64,000 bases of DNA from Siphonodentalium dalli (Eukaryota > Mollusca > Scaphopoda > Gadilida > Siphonodentaliidae): NCBI GenBank assembly GCA_032622095.1, contig CP136064.1:171810310-171874309 (forward strand), in the 5' to 3' direction. The position numbers and the translations under genes were made by a program. Of this stretch, positions 11,540 through 24,100 are shown piece by piece; position 1 is the first letter of the stretch; each line of letters starts with the position of its first letter. Under the pieces are notes generated by a model that saw nothing but the letters and a program-made list of their open reading frames with translations, made no database searches and had not been told where the DNA came from.

Positions 11540-13133
11540 TTTTCTGAAAAAAATAACAAGGCGCCTAAATCCGAAGCAACCAGACAAAAATGGGTGGATC
11601 GTACCCATATTCGAACTTGATATGTATTTCGAGCTGATATACTCATATACCAAATTTGATTCAGATATGATCACAACGAGAGGCCGATCACGATCGGCAG
11701 ATGTTTAACCCATACCTTGGCGATAGTGATCAGCTATTTTCAGTTCTGACACGAAAATCCAAAAGCCATAACTCTGTTTAAAATATAAAAAAAAATGGAT
11801 CAAACCCAAATTCGAAATCTATCTGTATTTTGGGCTGAGAAATTCACATACAAAATTTACATACATCTCAATAAAATGAGATATATCCGATGAAAGGTAT
11901 TTCTGCTAAGTATAAGGAATGTTGAGAATTAAGGGTTCATTTTAACCACAAAAATCCATACAAGTGAAAGGGATATAATAGGAGAATGATTACATGAAAA
12001 ATATACAAAAGCATAAAATTGATGACAAGGGTTAACAATTTTAACTCAATAAAATTAGGTACAGGTATGTCACTGGAACACTGCATTGATATCCTAAACC
12101 AGAGAGCTGTATGGAAATACAATAAACAACAGATGGTTCTCTGTCCAATTACAGCTTCCACAGTGCCCTGACAATATGATGGCTAAAAATAACTCTAATT
12201 TCCAATAATACAAGTTAATCTATTCTCTCTCTCAGTGCTAACTGATATCACAGGGGTTATATATCTGCTATGGTTCTACATGATAAGCATAAAAATATTG
12301 AATCTGTTCAATCCTTAGTTAAAAAGGGCCATAACCAGATTTTCTCGCTATAATTTGCATAAAACTGACTTAGTGTCCGATCTGAAAAATGGTGGCCAGG
12401 ATGGACGCCATCTTGTCTGAAGTCTACACGACACCCTTTTTTTTTTCTTATTATCATTGCTTAAACGTTGAAGGACATAATAAAGAACAAAATGATTGGG
12501 GTGAAGTTTAAGTCCCATGGGGCGGGTGCAAGGGTATCCCTATTGGCTCCGGACTATAAGAGAATTCTTACGATAATCGTTGATAAATAAACAAAACAGC
12601 AACATCAAGGTACCTGATTAATATGATGTTAATGTTTCAGAGAATGATTACATGAAAAATATACAAAAGCATAAAATCCTTAGTTAAAAAGGGCCATAAC
12701 TCTGGTATAAAAAACAGGTTCTAACCCATATTCAAACTTGATCTGTATTTTGAGTTGAGAAACTCACATACCAAATTTGGTTCCTATCAGACGATAACTG
12801 GTTGAGCTATCGAAGCATGGATGAATTCTATATCAAAGGGCCCATAACTCCATTAAAAATAATCTGATCAAACCCATATTCGAACTCGAATTGTATTTTA
12901 GATAGAGAAACTCACATACCAAATTTGTTTCTCATGAGATAATATTTTTTTGAGTTATGACAGCATGCGTGAATTCGAAGTTGAAAAAGGGCCATAACTC
13001 CGTCAAAAAAAACTCGGATCAAACCCATATTCGAACTCGATCTGTATTACGGTCTGAGAAACTCATATACAAAATTTAGTTCCGATCGGATAGAAAATAT
13101 TTGAGTTATCGCACCATGCGTAAAGTGTCCACG

Positions 13134-13164
<31 letters not shown>

Positions 13165-13244
13165 GGACAGACGGACGGACGCACGACGAGTGGTCAATCC
13201 GGACGTCGACATTATGTTTACCATACTATGGTATGGGTAAACAT
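11540..13244 (-). repeat. Dispersed tandem repeat family 'gggccataactct', block 1, with microsatellite and terminal hairpin
   Basis: Degenerate units of about 150 bp share GGGCCATAACTC, ACCCATATTCGAACT, TGTATTTTG and ACATACCAAATTTGGTTC. A 37-bp stretch beginning AGAATGATTACATG is repeated at 11983 and 12641. The block ends with (ACAG)n/(GGAC)n at 13131-13180, then a hairpin at 13214-13244 (ATGTTTACCATAC...GTATGGGTAAACAT). Such blocks with 3'-terminal hairpins recall Helitron/Helentron-derived non-autonomous elements, but no diagnostic end was proven. Confidence 0.6.
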
Positions 13245-13840
13245 AAAAACTAAAGTTATCTATCATCCGGAAACCAGAAATTGACAGGATTCTGAGTCGT
13301 AAAAGGGCCATAACTCTCACAAAAATGGGCAGAGCAAACCCATATTCGAACCTGACTTGTATTTTTGGCTGATAAACTATCCTACTAAATTTGATTCAGA
13401 TATGATCACACAAACTAAAGTTATCATCCGGAAACCAGATATTGACAGGATTCCAAGTCGAAAAAGGGCCATAACTCTAGCAAAAATGGGCGGATTGTAC
13501 CCATATTCGAACTTGACCTGTATTTCGAGCTGATAAATGCACATTCCAAATTTGGTTCAGATATGATCACACAAACTGAAGTTATCATCTGGAACCAGAA
13601 ATTGACAAGATTCCAAGTCGAAAAAGGGCCACAACTCTCGCAAAAATGGGCGGAGCAAACCCATATTCGAACTTGACCTGTATCTAGAGCTGATAAACTC
13701 ACGTACAAAATTTGCTTTTGATATAATAACCGAAACTAAAGTTATCATCTGGAAACCATTTCCGGGCGGACGGATGGACAGACGGCTAAGATGGAGCGAC
13801 AGACACCGGCTATTTTAATAGTCTCCCGAAGAAAAAAAAA
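13245..13840 (-). repeat. Same repeat family, block 2
   Basis: Three units with period near 160 bp (GGGCCATAACTCT near 13307, 13469 and GGGCCACAACTCT near 13627), each joined by AAACTAAAGTTATCATC-type linkers. It ends with GGGCGGACGGATGGACAGACGG (13766-13787 region) and a short A-rich tail. Open frames here are artefacts of the repeat. Confidence 0.6.
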
Positions 13841-14107
13841 TTGGGGTGACAAAAAGCCCATTTGAATCTGAACTACAGTGTTTGTTGTCAATAAACAAGC
13901 TCATCCTCTGAGTTCCCCTCTTGTCCCTATATATAGGCGTATGAGATTCTGAAGAACATAAAAACAGCATATCGAGCACTGTATCGAGTCACGCAAGTTG
14001 CGCATTTCAACCAGAAATGTAGAAAATGGGACTGATAACATATTTATACTTGAGCTCTATATATACGAAATATAATGTACATTCGCTAAACTTGCCTTCG
14101 ATTACAG

Positions 14108-14316
14108 GTAGATTATTCATAGATGGACACAGGACCTATGATGACAACAGGGTGTTTAACTGGAAAGGAGATATTATGACATATCTGGATTGGTATGCAG
14201 CTATTGGATCGCCTAAAATACAGAAATGGCTCAGAATTGAACACGATGGTACACAGTATTTGATGGCAGATGGTACAGGAAGTCAAGCTTTTCCATATTT
14301 GTGCCAACGTTTCTAA
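14108..14316 (+). CDS. Terminal exon of a C-type-lectin-like domain gene (partial)
   Basis: A TTACAG acceptor at 14102-14107 precedes an open frame ending in TAA at 14314-14316. The translation (LFIDGHRTYDDNRVFNWKGD, MTYLDWYAAIGSP, KWLRIEHDG, FPYLCQRF) follows the second half of a C-type-lectin-like domain, including the W/F core residues and the closing PYLCQ. These domains bind sugars or proteins, often as secreted or membrane receptors. The two cysteines that normally form the short disulphide here look replaced (KWLRI where C-L-R-I is usual, ADGTGS where W-x-D-x-x-C is usual), leaving only the last Cys. No 5' exon was found upstream, where the sequence is repeats; this could be a gene remnant or the tail of a gene with very long introns. 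Confidence 0.6.
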
Positions 14317-14895
14317 CAGCAAACAAACATATTGCATGACTATGACTTTTTTTTTCAGAATGATTGCGGCCACGGACTGAAGGGAGAACAAAACACTGAT
14401 GTGATCAGGGTCATAGTCACAGATTAGAGGGGGGTGAGGTATTTCTTGTATACCTCCCAAATTTGATCTAAATTTACAATAGTTAAAAAATTGTATGCAG
14501 GGGCATGGTGATTGGGTGGGGGTGGTAGGTCTGATTCTGAATATTTCCAACAGTTGGAAAGCTTGATGTGCCAAGAACTATCCAATCCCTTCAGGGGTGC
14601 AACTTTAAATTAAATTGCCCAGACTTGAACATCTGGGTCTGGTTCAGTGGGGTGCAGTTTGAAATTCTAAGTTGAACACCCCCAACAGAGATGATCTGTG
14701 TTCCACGGAAAAGAGGATAACCTGATTCATGTATCTGGACAAGTTTGTCAGTTTACCAGGGCTCATGGATTTCTACTGGCGGAACACACGTGGTGATTTG
14801 TCAATGAAATTAATTTTCCTCGGCTAATAAAACTGACAATGCTCTGATAAAGCCTAGCAGCTGAAATGATGATAAACCCCAAGAAACTAAACCAA
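14317..14895. other. Unassigned intergenic DNA
   Basis: No ORF, domain, or repeat with a second copy in the window was recognised. There are G-rich stretches near 14430 and 14510. Confidence 0.4.
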
Positions 14896-15356
14896 CAGGC
14901 CTGATAATAAGGTGCCAGAGAGTTGCAGAATGAGGTCCCCAGGGGGTGAATTTATTGATGCTACCCAACACAGCGTACTAGCATCAACAAATTCATCCTC
15001 TGGACCCCATTCTGCCAAGGCATAATCTTCTCTGGAAAGTATCTTTATTTTCAAATTAGTTTCTTTAGAAACTTCTTCCAAATAATTCTTTTTCTTTTTA
15101 AGTTTAGTTTCTCTGTATCCCAAAATTGGCAGACGACACATTGCACAATCAAGGTTCCCAAAACTCACCATCTGGGCAGGATCTGGGAACTTAAATCTGA
15201 GTCTAGGTCTCCCATAGCAAATGAGGCCATGCCGAATGAGGTCCCCAGAGGATGAATTTGGTGATGCTAGCCTACTGTGTGGGAGAGCGTCACTAAATTC
15301 AACCTCTGCATGGGGAAATCATTCTGCAAATGTCCAGCACCTTATTCTCAGGCCTG
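14896..15356. mobile_element. hAT-like MITE, 461 bp (CAGGCCTGA family)
   Basis: Terminal inverted repeats CAGGCCTGATAATAAGGTGC and its complement ending at 15356. Flanking octamers TAAACCAA and CAAGCCAA match at 6 of 8 positions. Each end carries a palindromic module, GAATGAGGTCCCCAGAG...GGTGAATTTAGTGATGCTAGC, and the middle contains the conserved TTCTCTGGAAAGTATCTTTATT stretch. No coding capacity. Confidence 0.75.
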
Positions 15357-15481
15357 CAAGCCAACCCTACTGGAAGGATAATCCAGAGGGATATAATCAT
15401 TCTAATGCATCAATGTTACTATAGAAGTGTTCACAAAGATGTTCAGTAAAATTCCATTTTTGTGGGTAGTGCACACTTAAT

Positions 15482-15632
15482 CAAGCCTTGAAATAGGGTG
15501 TCTGTCATTTGCAGAATTAGGTCCACCGAGGGTGAATTTAGTGATGCTACCCCTCATAGCAGGCTAGCATCACCAAATTCACCCTCTGGGGACCTCATTC
15601 TGCAAATGACAGACACATTATTTCAAGGCTTG
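15482..15632. mobile_element. hAT-like palindromic MITE, 151 bp
   Basis: Ends CAAGCCTTGAAATA and TATTTCAAGGCTTG; flanking octamers CACTTAAT and CACTTGAT (7 of 8). It is nearly a perfect palindrome centred on GCTAGC-like sequence and is the short internally deleted form of the 14896-15356 family. Confidence 0.8.
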
Positions 15633-15713
15633 CACTTGATGAAAGGAAGTAATAATTTCTGTGCGTTGTCATGGTACTGTAATTCAAGGAGGGTTATTAT
15701 TCTGTTGGTACAG

Positions 15714-16000
15714 TCAAACCTGAGTTTAGTGTGCCTGTCATTTTCAGATTGAGGTCCCCAGAGGGTGAATTTAGTGATGCTATCCTGCATAGTGGGCTAG
15801 CATCACTGAATTCACCCTCCGAGGACCTCATTCTGCTTAGGCCTCATCTTCTCTGGAAAGTTTCTTTATTGTCAAATTTCAATAGAACCTTCTTCACATA
15901 GATTCTATTTCTTTTTTAGTTTAGTTTCTCTACATCCCCAAATTGGCAGACTACACATTCCATAATCGAGGGTGGGTGGCCAGAATAACAACAAAGTCCT
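15714..16000. mobile_element. hAT-like MITE, left half only
   Basis: It starts AAACCTGAGTTTAGTGTGCCTGTC, carries the palindromic GAGGTCCCCAGAGGGTGAATT module and the internal TTCTCTGGAAAG segment, then loses similarity. The right terminal module is absent. Confidence 0.6.
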
Positions 16001-16254
16001 GCAGATTTTAACATATATGTGTCACCAGTAATAAATGAAGGTGTCATAGAGCCAAGGTTCCATGTGATTATATGCCAAGAGACCAACAAATAATTGTTTG
16101 AAAACAAATCTTGCTACTCGTTTGAGCGATGTTTGGGGTTGTGCAACATTAGTAGTGTTCTCTGCCTTGAATTACAGTACCACGAAAAAGTGTTCAAATT
16201 ATTACTTCTATTCATCTGCAGTGGTGCCAGGTGGTTTGACTAATAAGAGTTTAA

Positions 16255-16511
16255 CCCCTCCATGACTGGATTGGAGCTTCCTGAAATTTAGCGAAAACCC
16301 TGTGCCAAAGCATTCTCTTATATATGCGAGTCTCCCATAGGGAGGGAGCCTCGCATATTTAAGAGAATACATTGGCCTAACAATATTTACCTTACTTTTA
16401 AGCCAGTGCATTCTCTTATATATGTGAGGCTCCCTATGGGAGACTCCAATATATAAGAGAATGGCACAGGATCTTTAATGCTGCACCAGCGATGCTCCAG
16501 TCATGAAAGGG
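16255..16511. mobile_element. TTAA-flanked MITE (piggyBac-like), 257 bp
   Basis: Flanked by TTAA at 16251-16254 and 16512-16515. The ends CCCCTCCATGACTGGA and TCCAGTCATGAAAGGG are inverted. The body holds inverted copies of CATTCTCTTATATATG...GAGGCTCCC. piggyBac-type elements insert at TTAA, so the class is an inference from target and ends. Confidence 0.75.
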
Positions 16512-16515
16512 TTAA

Positions 16516-17354
16516 ATGTATGTTGGATAGATAATTTTGTATATGTACTAATGCCACCCTGAAAAGACTATTTTGAGTTTGTGGATTGATTTGCTCGAGG
16601 TCCAAACAAGGTAGATACTCTCATCCTCACTCCTGGGGGTAATAAAACACAAGAGATGTATGTTGGATATTTTCTTTGTTCGACAAACTCAGTATAAGCT
16701 GGCCATGTTTTACATGGTGAATATTGCCACATAAGCATGCTTCATATAATATATAAAATATTTAACAACAGGCGTATGTGCTTCTTCAGTCAGACAGAAA
16801 TGGTCACATACCCAAGGATACAAGAAAGGTTAGGTCAGTGATGGAAGTCTGTGTCAGTGTGATAGGCATGAAAGAGATACAACCTTTAAGACTTATTTCT
16901 TAGAATTTCTTGACCGAAAAGTTTTAAATGGACATGGCTGTTCAAACCCAAAAATTATATATACCTAATTATTTGGTAAGAATTATCTCAAAACATATGT
17001 ACGCAGAAGATTTCTCAACAAGCTTGTTGATATAGCACTGAAAAACTTATGTTTCTTACATTTTTTGGTTAATTTGAGATAATTTTATTTGAATCAGGTA
17101 ACCTTATCTGTGTTGTGAAAATTTCACTTCTGGACCATGGGATGAAAATCCAAAGATACCATTGCACTGCAACTTTTGTGGTACTACATAATATTATGAT
17201 TAGAATGAAGAAACAGCGGCATATGAAGTCAAAATAGATTCCAGTTAAGATAACACAATAGGCTATATGTTTTTTGAACAGGCACTCATTTCGATTCTGG
17301 AACTTCAATGAATTGAAATGGCGCCCAAAAATTTCGGGACCCAAAGTTTGTCTC
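16516..17354. other. Unassigned intergenic DNA
   Basis: No coding signal or repeat with a second copy in the window was recognised. Confidence 0.4.
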
Positions 17355-17404
17355 TAAGGATCTTTAAAGCTGCACCAGCGCAGCTCCTGTCAAGAAAGGG
17401 TTAA
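17355..17404. mobile_element. 3' fragment of the TTAA MITE family
   Basis: AGGATCTTTAAAGCTGCACC and CAAGAAAGGG followed by TTAA match the right end of the 16255-16511 family; the left part is missing. Confidence 0.6.
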
Positions 17405-17704
17405 TTAATACATATCATATATAAACAAATATACATTCAGTAGTTGTTCTTGCCATGCTCACCAATATTTATCGATAATCACCAGGTTTCCCTATGCAGC
17501 CCTATATTTCAAACGCTACATTCCCTTTTTCCATGATGTTCGTCGGCTGGTTATAACTGGACTATAGCCATTTGTGCATTAACAAGGTTCAAAAGGTTAA
17601 GAAAACATGCGCTTGTATAGAACCCACAATTAAAATTTGATGAAAACCAGACTGCATTGGTTACAGTTATTGTGCTAAGTGGCGATGTACTGTAAGACCC
17701 TTGG

Positions 17705-18004
17705 CAAACAATCCAGGAGGCAAAATTCCTGAACAAATATTTGGCAGGACTGGTTTTTGAACTCATCCCAGAATTCATGAGTAGAAGCTGTGATCCATAT
17801 TGGTAAAAAAATGGATTACATTTGTTAAATATCACACTTACATTGTGAAATATACACCTGGTAAACAATCTAGGAGGTATAAGTCCTGAATAAAATTTTT
17901 GGGGCAGGACTGGTTTTCAAACTCATCCAAGAGATTCATGAGCAGCAGCCACGATTAAAATTTTGTCAATATCGGATTATGATTGTTAAAGATATCGCAA
18001 CTTA
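17705..18004. repeat. Two ~150-bp direct repeats leading into a minisatellite
   Basis: Both units contain AAACAATC(C/T)AGGAGG, CCTGAA, GGCAGGACTGGTTTT, AACTCATCC and TTCATGAG. They lie immediately before the 40-bp minisatellite, the same order (long units, then ACGGAC-rich short repeats) seen in other blocks in this window. Confidence 0.65.
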
Positions 18005-18006
18005 CT

Positions 18007-19083
18007 TAGAGACACAGATTGACGTCCAGCGTCATTCATCAAAACATAGAGACACGGGCGGACGGCCACCATCATTAACCAAACCATAGAGATACGGATG
18101 GACGGCCACCATCAATAATCAAACCATAGAGACACGGATGGATGGCCACGGTCATTAGGCAAACCATAGAGACATGGATGGACGGCCACCGTCATTCATC
18201 AAACCATAGAGACATGGATGGACGGCCACCATCATTAATCAAACCATAGAGACACGGACGGATGGCCACCGTCATTAATCAAACCATAGAGACATGGACG
18301 GACATCCACCGTCATTCATCAAACCATAGACACGGATGGACGGCCACCATCATTATTTAACCATAGAGACACGGGCGGACAGCCACCGTCATTCATCAAA
18401 CCATAGAGACACGGGCGGACGGCCACCGTCATTCATCAAACTTTAGAGACACGGACGGACGGCCACTGTCATTCATCAAACCATAGAGACACGGACGGAC
18501 GGCCACCGTCATTCATCAAACCATAGAGACACGGGCGGACAGCCACCGTCATTCATCAAACCATAGAGACACGGGCGGACGGCCACCATCATTCATCAAA
18601 CCATAGAGATACGGGCGGACAGCCACCATCTTTCATCAAACCGTAGAGACACGGGCGGACGGCCACCATCATTCATCAAACCATAGAGATACGGGCGGAC
18701 AGCCACCATCTTTCATCAAACCGTAGAGACACGGACGGACGGCCACCGTCATTCGTCAAACCATAGAGACACGGGCGTACAGCCTCCGTCATTCATTAAA
18801 CCATAGAGACACGGATGGACGGCCACCATCATTAATCAAACCATAGAGAGACGGACGGCCACCATCATTAATCAAACTATAGAGACACGGACGGATGGCC
18901 ACCATCATTAATCAAACTATAGAGACACGGACGGACGGCCACTGTCATTAATTAAACCATAGAGGCACGGACAGACGACCACCGTCATTAATCAAACCAT
19001 AGAGATATGGGCGGATGGCCACCATCATTAATCAAGCCATAGAGACATGGGCGGACGGCCACCGTCATTCATCAAACGATAGA
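18007..19083 (+). repeat. 40-bp minisatellite, about 27 copies
   Basis: The unit reads approximately CAAACCATAGAGACACGG(G/A)C followed by GGACGGCCACCGTCATTCAT. The variable sites are A/G at the CGG(A/G)CGG position, CATTCATC versus CATTAATC, and ACCGTC versus ACCATC. Runs of neighbouring units share the same variants, for example several ending in ATTCATC around 18370-18780 and ATTAATC around 18830-19040, as expected from local amplification. Confidence 0.93.
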
Positions 19084-19116
19084 TTGAGTTTGATACTCAC
19101 TGATAGGTACATAACC

Positions 19117-20204
19117 GTTTCTAAATGGATTCTCCCACTACGGTAAGTTATAAAAATATACACTAGAATGGTCTATTATTCATCTGGAGGGGTTTTCACG
19201 AAAAATAAGCAGACAACAGATAACACAAGTACAGAAAGAGTCCTATTTATCGGTGGGAAATGTTCAGATAATATGTTCATTTGTTGAACTTATTATCTGA
19301 ACATTTCCTAAGGGATAACAGCTACTCGTCAATAAGTATTTAGTATAGAAAGTATTAATAGACACCCAGTGTAGGGACAATAAAAAATAAACAGGCTTAG
19401 AAAGCAATTGTTTAACTTATTCTCTGAACAGTACAGGTATTGGCACAGTGATCCATTGGTTAGTGTGCTACACATAATTCACGAGGGAGTGAGCGGAGCG
19501 AAGAAGTGTTTTACCAATAGGATGACTTCCCAAAATAGTCCCTGATCGGCTGATTATAATGGGCTGAGCCCAAACTTTCAGTTCGTGGATGAATACAAAA
19601 TTTGTGTGCTGTCAGCAGTGTTGTAATTCACAGGTGTAGAATAACTCCTTTTAATTCACCACAAAATTCTTATAATTCACCTATCGGTGTGTAATAAGGT
19701 TATTTACATCCATGTTGCTCACTGTGTTGTCAACTTAAATTATCAGCATATATACCTACAATGAAGAAAAGATCATTCCAGTTTATGCTTTTAGAACATA
19801 CTCGGAGAATCCATTTCGGAGTGAATTGAGTATAAAAGAAAACTTTTACTCATGTTACTTTTACATACCAAAACAGTTATTTTTGTATTTTTCGGGTAAT
19901 ATCGTATTTTTATTTTTCATTTACAGTCAACTTATGAATACGACAAACAAAAGTTGCATGCACTGACCCTTTTAACACTAAATACGAATTGGCGAGTGGT
20001 TCCCAAAGGAAATGTTCAGATAATAAGTTATTATATAACTTATTATCTGAACATTTCCCACCAATTAATGGAAATTATACTGCACTTGTATTATCTATTC
20101 GGCTGTCTGTCATCTGCTTCTATATCCTGAACACTCCTGCAAATGAAAAATAAACCATTCCAATGTATACTTTTTTAACTGGGTGGGAGAATCCATTCAG
20201 TAAA
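19117..20204. mobile_element. Foldback element of about 1.1 kb
   Basis: The outer arms are inverted: left ATGGATTCTCCCAC, GAATGGTCTATTATTCATC, TAACACAAGT; right ACTTGTATTATC, ACCATTCCAATGTATAC, GGGAGAATCCATT. Inner palindromes GGAAATGTTCAGATAATA...TTATCTGAACATTTCC lie at about 19254-19310 and 20007-20061. A second, diverged right arm is visible near 19780-19830, suggesting internal nesting. A relative lies at 46442-46808. No ORF. Confidence 0.65.
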
Positions 20205-21169
20205 TAAAGGGTTGAATCAAATTTGTTATTGACTAACTTTCATAATATATGCTAACACATTGTGCATGTCGTTTCCCTGTTTGACTGAAGGAGCACATAA
20301 AACACAACAAAAAGTAAAGCATATTTCGTAACAAGCCAAGTGAATTTTTGTTTGGGCTGAAAGAAGTGGAGAATGAGTCATGAACTAACATGCTGAACTA
20401 CATATGCTGACCCCCAAATATGAAGATTCATTTGAAGGTGTACACAAATCAAGTGTTCATAGTGTATGAAAGTAGATGCTTAAGTTTAAATAAAAGTAAC
20501 TAGGTAAAAAATAAATGGACAGAATATAATGCATATGTTAATCAAGAATCGTTTATCAAATGAGTTGCAAAGGTGCAAGGATATATATATTTCACGAAGC
20601 AGCGATTGAGTTAAATGTTACAATGCACCATCCACAACAAGTTCGATGAAAGATTCTAGATTATGACGCAATTTTGTTTCCCATTTATTCCACACCCTTG
20701 TGTTGAATCAGTTTAATTCATGACTACCAGTGATACGATAAAAAACAACAATTATCTGTGCATCACCCAAAGTGGATTATTGGCTTTATGTAGTTGCCGC
20801 TCTTGGCAACAGTGTCAACATTATGTATTCAATGGCTGTGATTTTATTGCATACATGTGCTCATATCAAATGGAGCGAGTTAAAAAACAATTATGAGTTT
20901 CCGATTTGTTGGTTAAAAACTACCAGGCAATAGGACCGTAAGGAATTTTATATATCTTGTTTTTATTTTATTTTAATTTTTTTTAGAAATAGCTTTGCAT
21001 GGATTATTTGTAGGCAAATTCCTTGTTTCACTTCTACTACCAAATGTATGGCTGAAAGAAAAGTCCCTCACAATCCAAACATGTAAAAGCCATATAGGGC
21101 CCCAAAAGTGTAATGTAGCATGCGCTCATCATCATTGTAGTCCATATATATCATTGATGAGATGCAATA
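20205..21169. other. Unassigned AT-rich DNA
   Basis: No coding signal, splice-consistent frame or repeat partner was recognised. Confidence 0.4.
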
Positions 21170-24100
21170 TAGTGTGGTCGTCAGAGGGTTCGACCCGGAA
21201 GAAATTGGTATAGAAGCGGTTTTGGTGTCATTCGACGCGGGAGAATCTCGTGTATAACATATCCAAAATCCGCTAAAATCCGCTTTGGGCAAAATTCAGG
21301 ATCCAACATGGCGTCCAACATGGCTGCCGTTAGTCAAAAGATACTCTGACTGAGATTAATTCGATAACAGTGAGAACAAATGTTGTCATATGTATACAAA
21401 TTTATACATTTTTGCAAAGGTAAAATGTTGTGCCACCTGTTTATGGCAAAAATGGAACCCATCGTCCCAGATGGCTGCCAAAATGGCGGCCTAAACTAGA
21501 ACATTTGAAGTTTTTGCCTAATATCTTAAAGATCAATTCCTGTTGTTTGATAATGGTTCAGACTGGCGACATTGATTAGTCATATTCATGTTAATTCATC
21601 ATTGGAGCAATGAAAGATACCATAAATGGGGTCCCAGACTCATCTACACCCTCAAAAATTCGATTTTACAGAACGCGGTATAAAATTCCACAAAACTCTC
21701 CATTGTGATTACAGTCATATATCAACAAGAAATGGACAGAACTGTACAATGTAAGTTGGGCATACCAATATCTATAAATACTCCAATTCAATGAAACCCA
21801 AATTGGCGCTTTGTCTCAAAATGGCTGCCAAAATGGCGGTCAAAATATGGAAAATGGCGGATATTGATCACAGTGTCATTCAATCCATTATAAGTAGTGG
21901 TTGATGAATAAAATTGACTAAATAAATACGAATGTATACCTCTTTAAGATGCCATTATGCTAGCTCTATGTAAAAACTTAAAAATCAGTACCAAAAATGG
22001 CTGCCAAAATGGCCACCCGATGTGGAAAATACTATTTTCTATCACTTCTGTTTATCACTTGTTGCTCTCTGAACTGGGAAACAATGGGTATATTCTTTCA
22101 ATGATCGTGTCAACTGATCATTACAGCAATGAATTTCTAATAGATTATATCATAGTTTACTCTGGTCCTTCACTAATAAGTTATAACGAATGTGGTATGA
22201 AATTTAACCAAAATCGACTTTGGGGTTCTGGTCACATTTGATATTTAGGGATGAACAGATCTTGTCTACAAAATAATTGATCAAATAGACCAAATAGACA
22301 AAAAGAAACAATAAATTTTATCTAATATGGTTCCAAAACGAAAATGGTAGACTCTGCCCCGCTTATCACATAATGGAAGTTGTGAGTTGTGGATGCAGTT
22401 GATAGTTGGCTCATATACATGTATGTGGCTCATATACATCAAAACTATTTATTTTCAATCTTTTGGTGGCTTCCCGCGGGTTGACAAAATCTCGACTCAT
22501 CAGTGCTATAATGTCGTATATCCATTTTGGCGGGAAACGAGTATTTGATACCATTCGAATCGTGAGAAAAAATCCAATCCGATGGGCCAAACTGTCCTTG
22601 CATTGGATGACAAATATTCGCACAAACCAGTGAAGCAAATGTCGTATCTCCAGCGATCTTCACAATTATTCGTGCTATGAGGTCGTATGTCCAACAGCAG
22701 CCAATCGGACGCTTCAGGTTGTCCACGTGACTTCTGTTTTGTGTTTGTGAATTCTAAAATGTGTGCTATATGGCAGTATCTCCATGTTAGTCACGTGATC
22801 ATTTGGTGATTTAAATTTTGTGATTATTCCACACATTTCTGTATGATGATGCACATGGGTGAATTTTCATAGTGTAGAATAGGCACTTTTTAGTTCACAG
22901 ACACATGCGATTGCCACCATATATAGCTTAATCTGCATTTATTAACACAACTTCATTATAGCACGGAAACGAATCGTCGCTGGCATGTCATATCTCCAAA
23001 CAAGCTATTGCTTTTTAAAAGAAAACGAGGGAATAAACAGAAAACAATATGTGGTTCAATGAACAGCTAATGTCAGTTTTCATTGGGATAAATACAACAA
23101 TACGTCATGCTTTGTCAACATTAGGAGAAATGTTGTCTAAAATCTTCAACCTTCATTTTCTCGGAAAGTTGAATATGTGGGTTACATTATAGCACTGATG
23201 CGACGAAATATTAACTATTCGGGCTCGGCCATCATTTTCAAGTTTCAAGCTGGAACTAAATGTAGCCCATGGATTCCCCATTCGACATGTAAGAAAAGTA
23301 GTTTTACTCTGATCTCTTCCCAGATATCAACTCTCCGGTAAATGGTGATCTCTTATGTTCTAGAAAATACGTGTGCCAAATACATATATGTATGAAGAAA
23401 CTATCCCCATACATTGTTTACACATCGACTCCGTAAGTATGTGGAGGTTTTCTTGGACAAGCGGGATTTTCAAACCTCGAAACCGTCCGTACAAACAATA
23501 AAAGTTAATAGGAAATGACGTTGGATGTAGGTCTAGAGTACGTCGTCCGCATGAAATAGTTTTCGTGTCATTAATTTGCACATATTTCGTGCTCTGATGA
23601 GCATGGATGAACGCCTTATGTGGCAGTTTGATTGTCTAACATCCGGAAAATAACATGTTCATTGTTCACATTTCTTAGACAAACATGTTGTTAATCACCA
23701 TGTTCATGTGGCATTTCTATCCAATGACAACCTTGAAATGCCAGTTAATCAAGCTAAATGGTTGATACCTTTACGCCTACGGGTCAGATCCAGCCGTGAC
23801 GCACATTGTGTCTACATATCATTGATGAAATTCACTAAATGTGTAGAAGATATAGGTGCGTCTATATATGTACTAGAATGTTTCTATCCACATGTATATA
23901 CCCACAATCGCATGACACGGAATTGTCACATAAAGTGTGAAGGGTATACAATGTACGTGCGAATTTTCATTTTTCCTCTTGATATTGAAGAAAATAATTT
24001 TACTTTGAAACTCCCCAGCTCCGATAACCAACTTGCCCACCAATTAAATAAACCCCAGATTATTCGCTTTTCCCTCCTGTCCTTTTCACTTTCGCCAGCA

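Noticed and set aside
18007-19083. CRISPR-like regular repeats
   Set aside because: Units are contiguous without unique spacers; this is a minisatellite in an animal genome.
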